The notes under the pieces were generated by a model. It did not search any database. It saw nothing but the letters and a program-made list of their open reading frames with translations, and was not told the origin of the DNA. The position numbers and the translations under genes are program-made. Positions 29,204 through 41,782 of a DNA stretch of 64,000 nt are shown one piece after another. How positions within the stretch are numbered: the first letter of the stretch is position 1; each line of letters begins with the position of its first letter. Source of the DNA: Thiotrichales bacterium (GTDB taxonomy: Bacteria; Pseudomonadota; Gammaproteobacteria; JAABTG01); assembly GCA_011389995.1 (NCBI GenBank), contig JAABTG010000012.1:1-64000 (forward strand), written 5' to 3'.

Positions 29204-31861
29204 TCAGGCGAGGCTCCGGGAGATCACCTCGTAGAGGTCCGGGGACAGGGCGGGGCTTTCGGCGAGTTCACGCAGGGTCCCCTCCATGAGGGCGCGGCGT
29301 CGGGGCTCGTGGTGGCGCCAGCGCCGGAATACCGTAGCCAGCCGGGCCGCGAGCTGTGGATTCTGCGGGTCCAACTGCCGCAGCTGGTCCGCCAGGAAGC
29401 GGTAGCCGGCCCCATCCGGCCGATGAAAGCCCACGGCATTGCCATGGCAGAAGACGCCGATGAGGGAACGCACCCGGTTGGGATTACGGCGATCGAAGTC
29501 GGGATGTTCCAGCAACGCGGTGACGCGGGCGAGGCTGTCGCCCACGGTTGAGGCGGCCTGCAGGGCGAACCACTTGTCCAGCACCAGGCCATCTGTACGC
29601 CAGCGCGCCAGGAAGTCCTCAAGGGCCGCCTCGCGCTGGGGCGATTCAGTATGATTCAAGGCATTGAGGGCTCCCATGGCATCGGTCATGTCGGCCGCGC
29701 CCTGATACTGTGCAAGCGCCCTGTCACGGTGCGCGGTGACAGGCAAGGTGGCGAGATAGTCCAGCAGGATGTTCTTCAGCCGCCGCCGGCCCACGGTTTC
29801 GGGATCCCGGCCCGCAGAGGCGCGGGCGGCGAGGCTCTCGTAGAGGTCCACCATGGGCTCCTCCAGATCCTCTGCCAGGGCCAGCTTGATAGCGCTGCGG
29901 GCGGTGTGCACCGCCTCCACGTCCAGCTCCTCCACCTGCTCCGACAGGTAGCCCTCGGTGGGTAGCGCGACCACCTCGCCGGTGAAGGCCGGGTCCTCCA
30001 GCGCCTGCTCCAGCACCCGCCCCATGGCGGACGTCAGGGCAGCGGCCGCCGGCAGCGGGGTGCCCCGGGAGTGGGCGGCGATGGCCCCCAGCAGGGTGTT
30101 GGTGGCCAGGCGGTAACCGGCATCCCAGCGGTTGAAGGGGTCGCCGTCGTGGGCCAGGAGGAAGGCCAGGTCCTCATCGTCCTGGCGCGCCTTCAGCTTC
30201 ACCGGGGCGGAGAAGCCCCGCAGCAGGGAGGGTACCGGGCGTGCGGTGAGCCCCGTGAAGCGGAAAGTGGTGGATTCCTCCCGCAGCTCCAGCACGCGGC
30301 TCGTGGGGGCCCCCGCGGCGTCCTCGCCCTCCAGCACCAGGGGCAGGTCCCGGCCCCGTGGGTCCAGCAGGGCCATGGCCACCGGGATGTGGTGAGGGGC
30401 CTTATCCGGCTGGTCGGGGGTGGGCGGGCAGGACTGGCGCAGCCGCAGGGTGTAGATCCCGGAGTCGGCGTCGAAGTCGTCTTCCACCTCCACCGCGGGG
30501 GTACCCGCCTGGCTGTACCACAGGCGGAACTGCCGGAGGTCCACCCGATTGGCGTCCTCCATGGCGGCGACGAAATCATCACAGGTGACGGCCTCGCCGT
30601 CATGGCGTTCGAAATAGGTGCCCATCCCCCGCTGGAAGCCTGCCTCCCCCAACAGGGAGTGCATCATGCGGATCACCTCCGCCCCCTTCTCGTATATGGT
30701 GAGGGTATAGAAGTTGTTGATCTCGATGTAGCTGTCGGGGCGCACGGGATGGGCCATGGGCCCGGCGTCTTCGGCGAACTGGGCAGTGCGCAGGTAGCGG
30801 ACGTCCTGGATGCGTTTGACGCCCCGCGAGTTGAGGTCGGAGGTGAATTCCTGGTCCCGGAATACCGTCAGACCCTCCTTGAGGGACAGCTGGAACCAGT
30901 CCCGGCAGGTGACCCGGTTACCGGTCCAGTTGTGGAAGTATTCGTGGCCGATGACGGACTGGATGTTGAGATAGTCGTCGTCCGTGGCGGTGTCGGGTCG
31001 GGCGAGGACATATTTGGAATTGAAGATATTGAGGCCCTTGTTCTCCATGGCCCCCATGTTGAAGTGGCTGACGGCCACCACCATGTAGTCGTCGAGGTCG
31101 CATTCGAGGCCGAAACGGGCCTCGTCCCAGGCCATGGCCTCCTTGAGGGACTGGACGGCGTGGCCGCATTTGTCCTCTTCACCGGGCTCCACGTAAAAGC
31201 TGATGGTGACGTCACGCCCGCCGCGGGTGACGAAGCGATCCGTGACCGCCCGCAGATCCCCCGCCACCAGGGCGAACAGGTAGCTGGGTTTGGGATGGGG
31301 ATCGTGCCAGCGTACCCAGTGACGGCCGTCATCCAGGGTACCGGCCTCGTCACGGTTGCCGTTGGACAGCAACACGGGAAAGCGGGCGGGGTCCGCCACC
31401 AGGGTGGTGGTAAAAACGGCCATCACGTCCGGGCGGTCCGGGTAATAGGTGATGCGCCGGAAGCCCTCGGCCTCGCACTGGGTGCACAGCATGTCGTTGG
31501 ACAGGTAGAGCCCTTCGAGGGCCGTGTTGGCGGTCGGTGAGATGCGGTTACTCACCTCCAGGGAGAAGCGCTTGGGTAGGCGGTGGATGGTGAGGGTGTC
31601 ATCCACCACGTCGAAATCCCCGGCCCCCAGTTCCTCGCCGTCGAGCACCAGGCCATCGAGGGTCAGTTCCTGGCCGTTCAGCACCAAAGGGCCGTCGGCG
31701 GAGGCCGCGGCGGGATTGCGGGCCATGCGCAGGATGGTGGATACCCGGGTCTCTTCGGGATCCAGCTCGAAGCGCAGGTCCGCCCGTTCCACCAGGAAGG
31801 GAGGCGGCGTGTAGTCGACGCGCCTGATGAGGCGGGGTGAATTCTGTTTGCGGTCGGTCAT
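29204..31861 (-). CDS. pepN: Aminopeptidase N (M1 family)
   Basis: 885 residues from the ATG at 31861; a GTG one codon upstream is also open. The M1 exopeptidase motif GAMENKGLNIFNSKY recognises the free N-terminus, and the zinc site HEYFHNWTGNRVTCRDWFQLSLKEG supplies two His and a downstream Glu. N-terminal beta domain, central catalytic domain and helical C-terminal domain lengths match Escherichia coli PepN. It is cytoplasmic and completes peptide breakdown. It is divergent from pyrG across a 328-base spacer. Confidence 0.96.
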   Translation of the reverse strand: MTDRKQNSPRLIRRVDYTPPPFLVERADLRFELDPEETRVSTILRMARNPAAASADGPLVLNGQELTLDGLVLDGEELGAGDFDVVDDTLTIHRLPKRFSLEVSNRISPTANTALEGLYLSNDMLCTQCEAEGFRRITYYPDRPDVMAVFTTTLVADPARFPVLLSNGNRDEAGTLDDGRHWVRWHDPHPKPSYLFALVAGDLRAVTDRFVTRGGRDVTISFYVEPGEEDKCGHAVQSLKEAMAWDEARFGLECDLDDYMVVAVSHFNMGAMENKGLNIFNSKYVLARPDTATDDDYLNIQSVIGHEYFHNWTGNRVTCRDWFQLSLKEGLTVFRDQEFTSDLNSRGVKRIQDVRYLRTAQFAEDAGPMAHPVRPDSYIEINNFYTLTIYEKGAEVIRMMHSLLGEAGFQRGMGTYFERHDGEAVTCDDFVAAMEDANRVDLRQFRLWYSQAGTPAVEVEDDFDADSGIYTLRLRQSCPPTPDQPDKAPHHIPVAMALLDPRGRDLPLVLEGEDAAGAPTSRVLELREESTTFRFTGLTARPVPSLLRGFSAPVKLKARQDDEDLAFLLAHDGDPFNRWDAGYRLATNTLLGAIAAHSRGTPLPAAAALTSAMGRVLEQALEDPAFTGEVVALPTEGYLSEQVEELDVEAVHTARSAIKLALAEDLEEPMVDLYESLAARASAGRDPETVGRRRLKNILLDYLATLPVTAHRDRALAQYQGAADMTDAMGALNALNHTESPQREAALEDFLARWRTDGLVLDKWFALQAASTVGDSLARVTALLEHPDFDRRNPNRVRSLIGVFCHGNAVGFHRPDGAGYRFLADQLRQLDPQNPQLAARLATVFRRWRHHEPRRRALMEGTLRELAESPALSPDLYEVISRSLA

Positions 31862-32141
31862 CACTGGGCTCGCGGTGGTGAGGGTTCAGATGACGCCAGA
31901 AACTACGCGCAGCCGCAGGGTAAATACAAGCATCCCGGACGGTGGCGTTCAGGGCGGCTCGGGCGAAGGGCCGACCATCCCTTCGCGTTGAGCCGCGGGG
32001 GGCGCTCTGGTAATCTGCAACCCCGTCTTGAGAGGGACGGCACGCGTCGATCCAGTCCACCGTTCACCACCAGGACCCGTCTGCACGTTTCGTGGGAGAG
32101 GCGCCCTGCCAGGCGCCCATCCAGGACGTGCGCCCATTTAG

Positions 32142-34648
<2,507 letters not shown>

Positions 34649-34779
34649 TGGTCGGGCCGGCGCGCCCGGTGGTCGGGTCGTAAGATTTTCCCGTTACGCT
34701 GCCGGGGACGACGATGCTTCATGGGCCCCAGGACGGTACCGGTTTGCCCGAACGTACTTTTTCTTTGCCACGAGTTTAA

Positions 34780-36081
<1,302 letters not shown>

Positions 36082-36084
36082 GCC

Positions 36085-36360
36085 ATGTATCGTCTGTTGC
36101 TCTCCGTGCTGGTGGTGGGCGTGGCGGCATTACAGTTCCGCCTGTGGCTGGGCGATGGTGGTATGCGGGATGTCTGGCGTCTCGAGTCCGCCATCGAGGA
36201 CCAGCAGGCGGATAATGCCAAACTGGCTCGGCGCAACGCCGAACTGGCGGCCGAGGTGGAGGATCTCAAGGAGGGCAACGCCGCCATCGAGGAGCGGGCC
36301 CGCTATGATCTCGGCATGATCAGGAAGGGTGAGGAATTCTATCTGATTGTCGAACGCTGA
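36085..36360 (+). CDS. ftsB: Cell division protein FtsB
   Basis: 91 residues. A single N-terminal membrane span (about residues 4-22) is followed by a periplasmic coiled coil (about 33-70, ESAIEDQQADNAKLARRNAE) and a conserved end, ARYDLGMIRKGEEFYLIV. It forms the FtsQLB division complex. It starts three bases after eno, the usual arrangement, but the expected next gene ispD is not present here. Confidence 0.95.
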   Translation: MYRLLLSVLVVGVAALQFRLWLGDGGMRDVWRLESAIEDQQADNAKLARRNAELAAEVEDLKEGNAAIEERARYDLGMIRKGEEFYLIVER

Positions 36361-36698
36361 ACGGCCGGGCCGCATCCGCGGGGCGCTTGCCACGGCGCGA
36401 CGGTGTTGTCATAGTTGGTATCGTGGAATCGGAGGATTCGCCGGCTCTGGGGAGCCCGCGAAGGGACTCCTCCTCCATGGCGGGCTTGGGGCCCGGGATG
36501 TCGGTCGGAAGACCCTGAAGACACAGGTTCTCTCCGGCCATGGCGCTTTCCATGGCGCCGGCTATGGGAAACGGGCGGGGGAAAGCGCCTGTTCGGCATA
36601 GCCCATAATCATAAGACCGGGATCCGGCCCGTAGCGGGTCGGCATCGAGGGTTGATAAACGGTGGTCCACACCGTGATGACACTTCAGAGAGGAGTTT
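36361..36698. other. Spacer between ftsB and soxX
   Basis: 338 bases. No gene is supported: the only longer open frame overlaps the end of ftsB and has no family-like features. A direct repeat of CCATGGCGC occurs around 36540-36560, and AGCCCGC can pair with GCGGGCT near 36450-36490. An AGGAG precedes the soxX ATG by three bases. The soxX promoter should lie here but I cannot place it with confidence. Confidence 0.5.
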
Positions 36699-37064
36699 AT
36701 GAGATCCAGACACCGCACCAGACTGGTCCTTGCACCGGTCGCACTTCTGCTGTTGCTCCCCGCGCTGCCTGCGGCGGCCCAGGACCGTGCCGCCACCCTC
36801 GAGCAGGGCCAGCAACTCGCCTTCGACAGATCCAAGGGAAACTGCCTGGCCTGCCATGTGATTGAAGGCGGCGAGAGCCCCGGCAATGTCGGTCCGCCCC
36901 TGATGATGATGCAGGCCCGCTATCCGGACAAGTCCGAACTCCGCGCCCAGATCTGGGACGCCCATGAGAAGAACCCGGACTCCATCATGCCGCCCTATGG
37001 CCGTACCTATCTACTCCAGGAGAGTGAGATAGACAAGGTCACGGAGTTCATCTGGTCCCTTTAA
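36699..37064 (+). CDS. soxX: SoxX, c-type cytochrome of the thiosulfate-oxidising SoxXA complex
   Basis: 121 residues. A Sec signal peptide (about 1-27, ending PAAAQ) is followed by a small class-I cytochrome with heme site Cys49-Leu-Ala-Cys52-His53 and the axial methionine Met97 in SIMPPYGRTYLL. Length and the NVGPPLMMMQARYPDKSELR segment fit SoxX. With SoxA it oxidatively joins thiosulfate to the SoxYZ carrier in the periplasm and passes electrons onward. soxY, soxZ, soxB and soxCD are not in the window. A GGGGG/CCCCC hairpin lies downstream. Confidence 0.9.
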   Translation: MRSRHRTRLVLAPVALLLLLPALPAAAQDRAATLEQGQQLAFDRSKGNCLACHVIEGGESPGNVGPPLMMMQARYPDKSELRAQIWDAHEKNPDSIMPPYGRTYLLQESEIDKVTEFIWSL

Positions 37065-37109
37065 GGGCGCGCTTGAACAAGGCCATTCGGGCTTTTCTCG
37101 ATGCGCCGA

Positions 37110-37126
37110 GGGGGCGTTCATCCCCC
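37110..37126 (+). terminator. Small hairpin between soxX and soxA
   Basis: GGGGG (37110-37114) and CCCCC (37122-37126) pair around CGTTCAT, followed by GCCTTCTTCTTC. It lies in the 232-base soxX-soxA spacer, which contains no carrier gene. It might attenuate transcription or stabilise the soxX message. Confidence 0.4.
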
Positions 37127-37296
37127 GCCTTCTTCTTCAAGCCCTTGAGGTGCTAGAAGATGACGTCGTATCCCTGTGCCGCGGAAGACACTGAAATCCC
37201 CCAGCATTTACTTGCAGCGGGAATTCATGCCCCCGGGTCTGTGGAGTATCCGCGAGCCGAACGCCTGCCGCACCGGCTTGCCATCGGAGGTTAGAC

Positions 37297-38133
37297 ATGA
37301 GTGACTTCATTTGCCGCATTACATTCCTTTTCCTGGCCGCCTCTGTGGCGGCCCCTGCCCTGGCCGGGCCCCAGGAGGACCTGAAGGAATTTCAGGCCTT
37401 CTTCGAGAACCGCTTCCCCGACGTGTCCATGGCGGAGTTCGGCAACGGTGCCTATGCCATCGATGAGAACATGCGGGAGAACTGGCTGGCCACCGAGGAG
37501 TTCCCGCCCTACGAACCCATGGTGGACGAGGGCAGGGAGGCCTGGAACAGGCCCTTCGCCAATGGCAATACCTACGCCGACTGTTTCGACGGCACCCCGG
37601 GTGTGGTGCAGTACTACCCCTATTACGACATCGACAAGAAGATGGTCATCACCCTGCCTCTGGCCATCAACGAATGTCGGGCGAAGAACGGTGCGCCGGC
37701 GCTGCCCTACGGCAAGGGCGAGATCACCCATGTCATGGCCTACATGGCCTTCGAGTCCAGGGGCGAGCTGACCGACGTGGTGTCTCCCACCTGCGACCCC
37801 AACGCGTTGGCCGCCTACGAGGCAGGCAAGGAGTACTGGTACAAGCGCCAGGGTCAGTTCCAGTTCTCCTGCGCCCATTGCCACAAGACCTACGCGGGTT
37901 CCAAGCTGCGCACCGATGTCCTCAGCCCGGGCATGGGCCATACCACCCATTGGCCCGTCTACCGTGCGGACTGGGGCGAGATGGGTACCCTGCACCGGCG
38001 TTTTTCCGGCTGTCTCGAGATGGTGCGTGGGCGTGTCCGCGACGAGCAGTCCGAGACCTTCCGCAACCTCGAGTATTTCCTCACCTACATGAGCAACGGC
38101 GTGCCCTTGAACGGGCCGGGCTACCGCAAATGA
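37297..38133 (+). CDS. soxA: SoxA, monoheme catalytic subunit of SoxXA
   Basis: 278 residues. The signal peptide ends near residue 23 (ALAG). It has one heme site, Cys192-Ala-His-Cys195-His196, and the active-site cysteine ligand Cys239 in RRFSGCLEMVRG, the residue modified to a persulfide in known SoxA. The first heme site of diheme SoxA is replaced by Cys96 and Cys127, which probably form a disulfide. It is therefore the single-heme type. It is coupled at its stop to the LamG-like gene by ATGA. Confidence 0.93.
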   Translation: MSDFICRITFLFLAASVAAPALAGPQEDLKEFQAFFENRFPDVSMAEFGNGAYAIDENMRENWLATEEFPPYEPMVDEGREAWNRPFANGNTYADCFDGTPGVVQYYPYYDIDKKMVITLPLAINECRAKNGAPALPYGKGEITHVMAYMAFESRGELTDVVSPTCDPNALAAYEAGKEYWYKRQGQFQFSCAHCHKTYAGSKLRTDVLSPGMGHTTHWPVYRADWGEMGTLHRRFSGCLEMVRGRVRDEQSETFRNLEYFLTYMSNGVPLNGPGYRK

Positions 38134-38885
38134 CGGTGGGCGCACAGCCGCGGGACGACGGGACCGACGGGGGCATTCAGTGGGCGCGCATAGAATGCGA
38201 GTTCGCCCTGCTAGATGACGAGGGGCTGGCCTCTTTGGCCACGCCCCTCGGCGGCGGCCAATGGTGCGTCGAGGCGTGTGTTGACGGCTCGGTGGCCCTG
38301 ACCCTGCTCACCGAGCCGGTGGCGGAGGAGTCGGCCCCGGAAGAGGCGGACGACGGGCAGGCCCGCAACCGCGTGGACCGGGACGGCGGGGATGTGCCCT
38401 TGGCCCCATCGACGGAGGAGCCGGCGACCGCCGGCGATCCCCCCGCCGGCGCAGGGGAGCCCGAATCCGGCTGCGTGCTGCGCTTCAGCGGTCAGCGCTT
38501 CGCCAACGTGGTGGCGGCCTCCAGCATGCGCCTCGGGGAGGGCGTGGCCGGACTGGTGTATCGCGCCTCGAAAAAGGGCGACTACCTGTGCATGGAGATG
38601 GATCCCGCTGGCGGCAGCGTATCCCTGGTGAAGGTGAAAAACGGTATGCGTCAGGTGCTGGCGACGGAAGAGGTTGTCCTGCCCGCCGGTGAGTGGCTCC
38701 ATGTCTATCTGCGCCACGTGAACCCTTTTCACAGCCTCTCCATCAACGGCGCCCTGGTACTGACCACCGAGTATCGGGTGCCGGGGGGCTATCTGGCCAC
38801 GGGCGCCATGGGGCTCAAGGCGGGTCGGGCGAGGGACGCACACTTCGCCAGGCTGGGCGCCGTGGACGTGGTGGCAGGAGACTGA
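38130..38885 (+). CDS. Cytoplasmic LamG/concanavalin-like protein coupled to soxA
   Basis: 251 residues from an ATG overlapping the soxA stop (ATGA). There is no signal peptide. Residues 10-60 form a beta-rich start (WARIECEFALLDDEGLASL); residues 65-115 are acidic and Pro/Ala-rich, probably disordered. Residues 115-250 show a jelly-roll pattern, including VLRFSGQRFANVV, GDYLCMEMDPAGGSVSL, WLHVYLRHVNPFHSLSING and GYLATGAMGLKAG, resembling DUF1080/LamG carbohydrate-binding or beta-glucanase-like folds. No catalytic motif stands out. The coupling suggests a role in SoxA production, but a cytoplasmic location would be puzzling for a periplasmic complex. Unknown function. Confidence 0.7.
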   Translation: MTVGAQPRDDGTDGGIQWARIECEFALLDDEGLASLATPLGGGQWCVEACVDGSVALTLLTEPVAEESAPEEADDGQARNRVDRDGGDVPLAPSTEEPATAGDPPAGAGEPESGCVLRFSGQRFANVVAASSMRLGEGVAGLVYRASKKGDYLCMEMDPAGGSVSLVKVKNGMRQVLATEEVVLPAGEWLHVYLRHVNPFHSLSINGALVLTTEYRVPGGYLATGAMGLKAGRARDAHFARLGAVDVVAGD

Positions 38886-39604
38886 AGCGGAAGCGGGCAG
38901 CAGGCAGTCATTACAGTATTGGCTCCCTCACCCCGTAATTCCTTATTTAAGTTGTATCTTATATGCATCATCGACGTTGTCAGTATGGCAACAGTGTGCC
39001 AGACTCGTTGAAAGTAAAAATATCAAGGATAACGGGGAAGGGGTTTCCTTGAAGGGAGGGAGAGTCGGCACCGCGACCGGACGCGCGACCGGCTAGCCAC
39101 CACATCGGTGGTACCACACCAATAAACGTCCGGGATCAGCTGTTCAGGTAAGGAAGGTTGCCAGGTGCGGCGGCCCGCAACATCCGGGAGAAGGGGTGTT
39201 GTGGTCGCACCCGGTATTTGCATCGGGCCGCCAGGCGCGATTTCCCCATCTTCCAGGCCGTCTTAGATCCCACCGCTTTGATCCCCCAATGGGGGTGTCG
39301 TCGGAACGTACTCATCAGGGAAGGTCCGACCAGTCCATCGATGGCCTGGCCGGCAGGGCCCTTGGCGTGCAGCGCGTCGCCGCGGGTCAGACGTGGCCGC
39401 CTGCGGCCATGTCGCCGGTGCCTCATGGTGCCGTGGGAAGGTCGCCGACCGGCCTTCCTCTGTCATTGGAGTTGGAGGGGACAAGGCTTCCTTTAAGCAG
39501 GGACTGCCGGCGGCGCGGCTGGATACGCCAGGCCGGCAATTCACTGCTCCGGTAATACATCAAGAATGCCCGGGGCCTGGTTGAAGTTCAGAGGAGATAT
39601 GGCT
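38886..39604. other. Long spacer upstream of the porin gene
   Basis: 719 bases without a convincing gene. The left part (38930-39030) is AT-rich and could hold the porin promoter. Short minus- and plus-strand frames of 60-120 codons exist, but they lack ribosome-binding sites and family features. GAGGAG at 39591-39596 is the porin ribosome-binding site. A GTGGTACCAC palindrome lies near 39107-39116. Confidence 0.5.
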
Positions 39605-41050
39605 ATGCAAAAAAACAAACCGATCACCACGGCCGTTGCCGTTACCGCCGCACTCGCCTTTGCCCAAGGCGCTGCAGCAGTGGGTCTGCCGGATGTGCCC
39701 AATGCCCATACGGGTAAGCAGTTGGGAAGCACCGACTCTTTCACTACCGCCCTCAAAGGGGGCACTATGGATCTGATGATGCGTTTGCGTTACGAGGACG
39801 TGAACGACGATTTGCCGGCGGGTCATCCCAATCAACCCGGCGATGACGCCGAACTGCTGAGCATACGTTCGGCCCTCGGCTATAGCACGGCGCGCTGGAA
39901 CGGCTTCTACGCGCGGCTGGAAGCCGAGAATGTCACTCGTATCGGCGACGACAAGGCCTTCAACGTGGATGACGATCTCACTTTCCCTCCTGGCCCGGCG
40001 GGCTCCATCAGTGCCGAGGGGCATGCCCTGATTCCCGATCCGGAGGCCACCGAGATCAACGAGGCCTATATCGGCTATCGGGGGGCGGACGAGGCGAACT
40101 TCCTGGGCCAGACCACGGTCAAGGTGGGCCGCCAGACCATCCTCTATGACAACCACCGCTGGGTGGGCAACATCGTGTGGCGCCAGAATCACCAGTCTTT
40201 CGACGCCATACGCATCGACAACACCTCTATTCCCAACCTCAGCATCTCTTATTCCTATATCGACGAGGTGAACCGCCTGTTCGGCGATGACTCCCCCTTC
40301 AAGGAGTGGGAGATGGACGAGGCCCATCTGGTCAACGCAGCCTACCAGACCTCCTTCGGCAAGCTTACGGGCTACTACTATGGACTGGATTTCGACGACA
40401 ACCCGCGCACCCCCTTTCCGGAGGGCGTAGGGGTCGGCCCCGGTATCACCAACTTCGATTCCGAGACCTGGGGCCTGCGCTTGGTGGGCAAACACAAGGC
40501 CAGCGAGACCTTCAGCCTGCTCTACGAGTTGGAGTGGGCCAACCAGGACCCCACGGACGATGCCGCCAACAACCTCGACGACAATGACTACTACAACATC
40601 GAAGCGGGTGGCGCCTTCAGCATCGCCGGCAAGCCCGTGGTGGTGAAGGTGGGGCACGAGGTGCTGGAAGGCAATGGTGTGAATGCCCTGCAGACTCCAC
40701 TGGCAACGGTCCATGCCTTCAATGGCTGGGCGGACAAGTTCGTAGGAGCGCCGGGGGGCTCCGCCACCCCGGTGGGTGGTCTGGAGGACACCAGCGTCAC
40801 GGCGTCCATCAAAGGACTGTGGGGGCCATCCAAGGTGGTCTTGCAGTATCATGATTATTCGGCAGACAAGACCGTCGGCGGCGTCAGCGACTACGGCACG
40901 GAATGGAGCATCCTGGCGGCCAAGCCCTTCGCCAAGAACTGGCTGGCCCTGCTGAAATACACGGACTTCGACGCCGATTCCGACTGGAAGGCGGCGGGGC
41001 AGTTCGATACCAGGAAATTCTGGGCCATGCTTCAGTTCTCCTTCAAATAG
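39605..41050 (+). CDS. Outer-membrane porin, alginate-export-family-like beta-barrel
   Basis: 481 residues from the ATG at 39605 (GAGGAG eight bases upstream; ATG 39599 is also possible). The signal peptide is MQKNKPITTAVAVTAALAFA. The mature part is a chain of amphipathic strands with aromatic girdles, such as MDLMMRLRYEDVNDD, NGFYARLEAENVTRIG and TVKVGRQTILYDNHRWVGN, matching the alginate-export/OprB-like porin superfamily. It ends FWAMLQFSFK, with an outer-membrane-type C-terminal strand although the last residue is Lys rather than Phe. The passenger is unknown; context with sox genes suggests an anion such as thiosulfate, but this is inference. A strong hairpin follows. Confidence 0.85.
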   Translation: MQKNKPITTAVAVTAALAFAQGAAAVGLPDVPNAHTGKQLGSTDSFTTALKGGTMDLMMRLRYEDVNDDLPAGHPNQPGDDAELLSIRSALGYSTARWNGFYARLEAENVTRIGDDKAFNVDDDLTFPPGPAGSISAEGHALIPDPEATEINEAYIGYRGADEANFLGQTTVKVGRQTILYDNHRWVGNIVWRQNHQSFDAIRIDNTSIPNLSISYSYIDEVNRLFGDDSPFKEWEMDEAHLVNAAYQTSFGKLTGYYYGLDFDDNPRTPFPEGVGVGPGITNFDSETWGLRLVGKHKASETFSLLYELEWANQDPTDDAANNLDDNDYYNIEAGGAFSIAGKPVVVKVGHEVLEGNGVNALQTPLATVHAFNGWADKFVGAPGGSATPVGGLEDTSVTASIKGLWGPSKVVLQYHDYSADKTVGGVSDYGTEWSILAAKPFAKNWLALLKYTDFDADSDWKAAGQFDTRKFWAMLQFSFK

Positions 41051-41066
41051 AGCCCTTCACGCGTGA

Positions 41067-41095
41067 GCCCGACCCGGACGTGTACCGGGTCGGGC
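41067..41095 (+). terminator. Strong hairpin after the porin gene
   Basis: GCCCGACCCGG (41067-41077) pairs perfectly with CCGGGTCGGGC (41085-41095) around the loop ACGTGTA, 17 bases after the porin stop, followed by CCCCCGGTTTAAT. It has the same 11-bp stem and seven-base loop as the rpsA hairpin. It is probably a terminator or 3'-end stabiliser. Confidence 0.7.
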
Positions 41096-41311
41096 GCCCC
41101 CGGTTTAATCCCTCCTGGCTTAAACCGCCGTTTCCTCAAGGGGCTTCATATTCAAAGGGCATCGGGGCGGGAAGCCGTCTTTTACGCCTTCTCAGCGGGG
41201 TCGTTTGTCATCCATCCGGGGAGGCGGGTAAGATTTCCGGGCCATGGCCCGGCGGCGGGAACCCACCGGGGCCGGCACCATAAGAAACCCATTCCAGTCC
41301 GGAGAATATCG

Positions 41312-41755
41312 ATGAACCGACGTAACCTGATTCGCCTCGCGGGGCTGGCCCTGCCGGCCGGTCTGCTGGCACCCCGCCTCGCCACGGCCGCCGATCCCTG
41401 CACCGTCAACCTGCAGTCGCCGATGGCGGGTGGTGTCTATCTGACCCGGGAATCGCCGGGCCGTTTTCCCGACAAGGCCGGTGGGCATGTGCCCATGATC
41501 GACGCCCGCCGCACCGCGGGCAACGATTTCGACGTGCGGGTGCTCACGGCCCATGAGATGCGGGGATACGAGCATTACATCATCAAGCACCAGCTCCTCA
41601 ACTGGGCCTTCGAGGTCATGGATGAGCACATGTTCGATCCCGAGCGTGACGAAGCGCCTGTCTCGGACTTCACGGTGACCGAATACGGCGGCCCCCTCTA
41701 TGCCCTGAGCATGTGCAACGAGCACGACGTGTGGTTGTCCGGCGTGCTGCTCTGA
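41312..41755 (+). CDS. Tat-exported superoxide-reductase-like (desulfoferrodoxin-family) protein
   Basis: 147 residues from the ATG at 41312, with GGAG seven bases upstream; the open frame extends 5' without support. MNRRNLIRLAGLAL is a twin-arginine signal, so the protein is exported folded, probably with metal. The rest aligns with the iron domain of superoxide reductase: His59 in GHVPMI, His81 and His88 in AHEMRGYEHYI, and Cys135-x-x-His138 in SMCNEHDVW match the His4-Cys ligand set. The Glu-Lys pair that normally precedes the first ligand (KHVP) is replaced by Gly-Gly. It lacks the desulforedoxin domain. It may reduce superoxide, bind another metal, or serve sulfur chemistry beside sox. 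Confidence 0.75.
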   Translation: MNRRNLIRLAGLALPAGLLAPRLATAADPCTVNLQSPMAGGVYLTRESPGRFPDKAGGHVPMIDARRTAGNDFDVRVLTAHEMRGYEHYIIKHQLLNWAFEVMDEHMFDPERDEAPVSDFTVTEYGGPLYALSMCNEHDVWLSGVLL

Positions 41756-41782
41756 AGTGCCCGGTTCGGCGCCCTGGGGGCG

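Noticed and set aside
36347-36601. 84-codon frame overlapping the end of ftsB
   Set aside because: No ribosome-binding site and low-complexity Gly/Ala/Arg content; the ftsB frame is clearly real.
37065-37296. Missing soxY, soxZ or soxK between soxX and soxA
   Set aside because: I looked for a small exported protein with a GGCGG end or a cysteine-free partner in all frames and found none; the interval holds only a hairpin.
39136-39426. 96-codon minus-strand frame in the porin spacer
   Set aside because: Basic composition, no ribosome-binding site, no family resemblance; possibly chance in GC-rich sequence.
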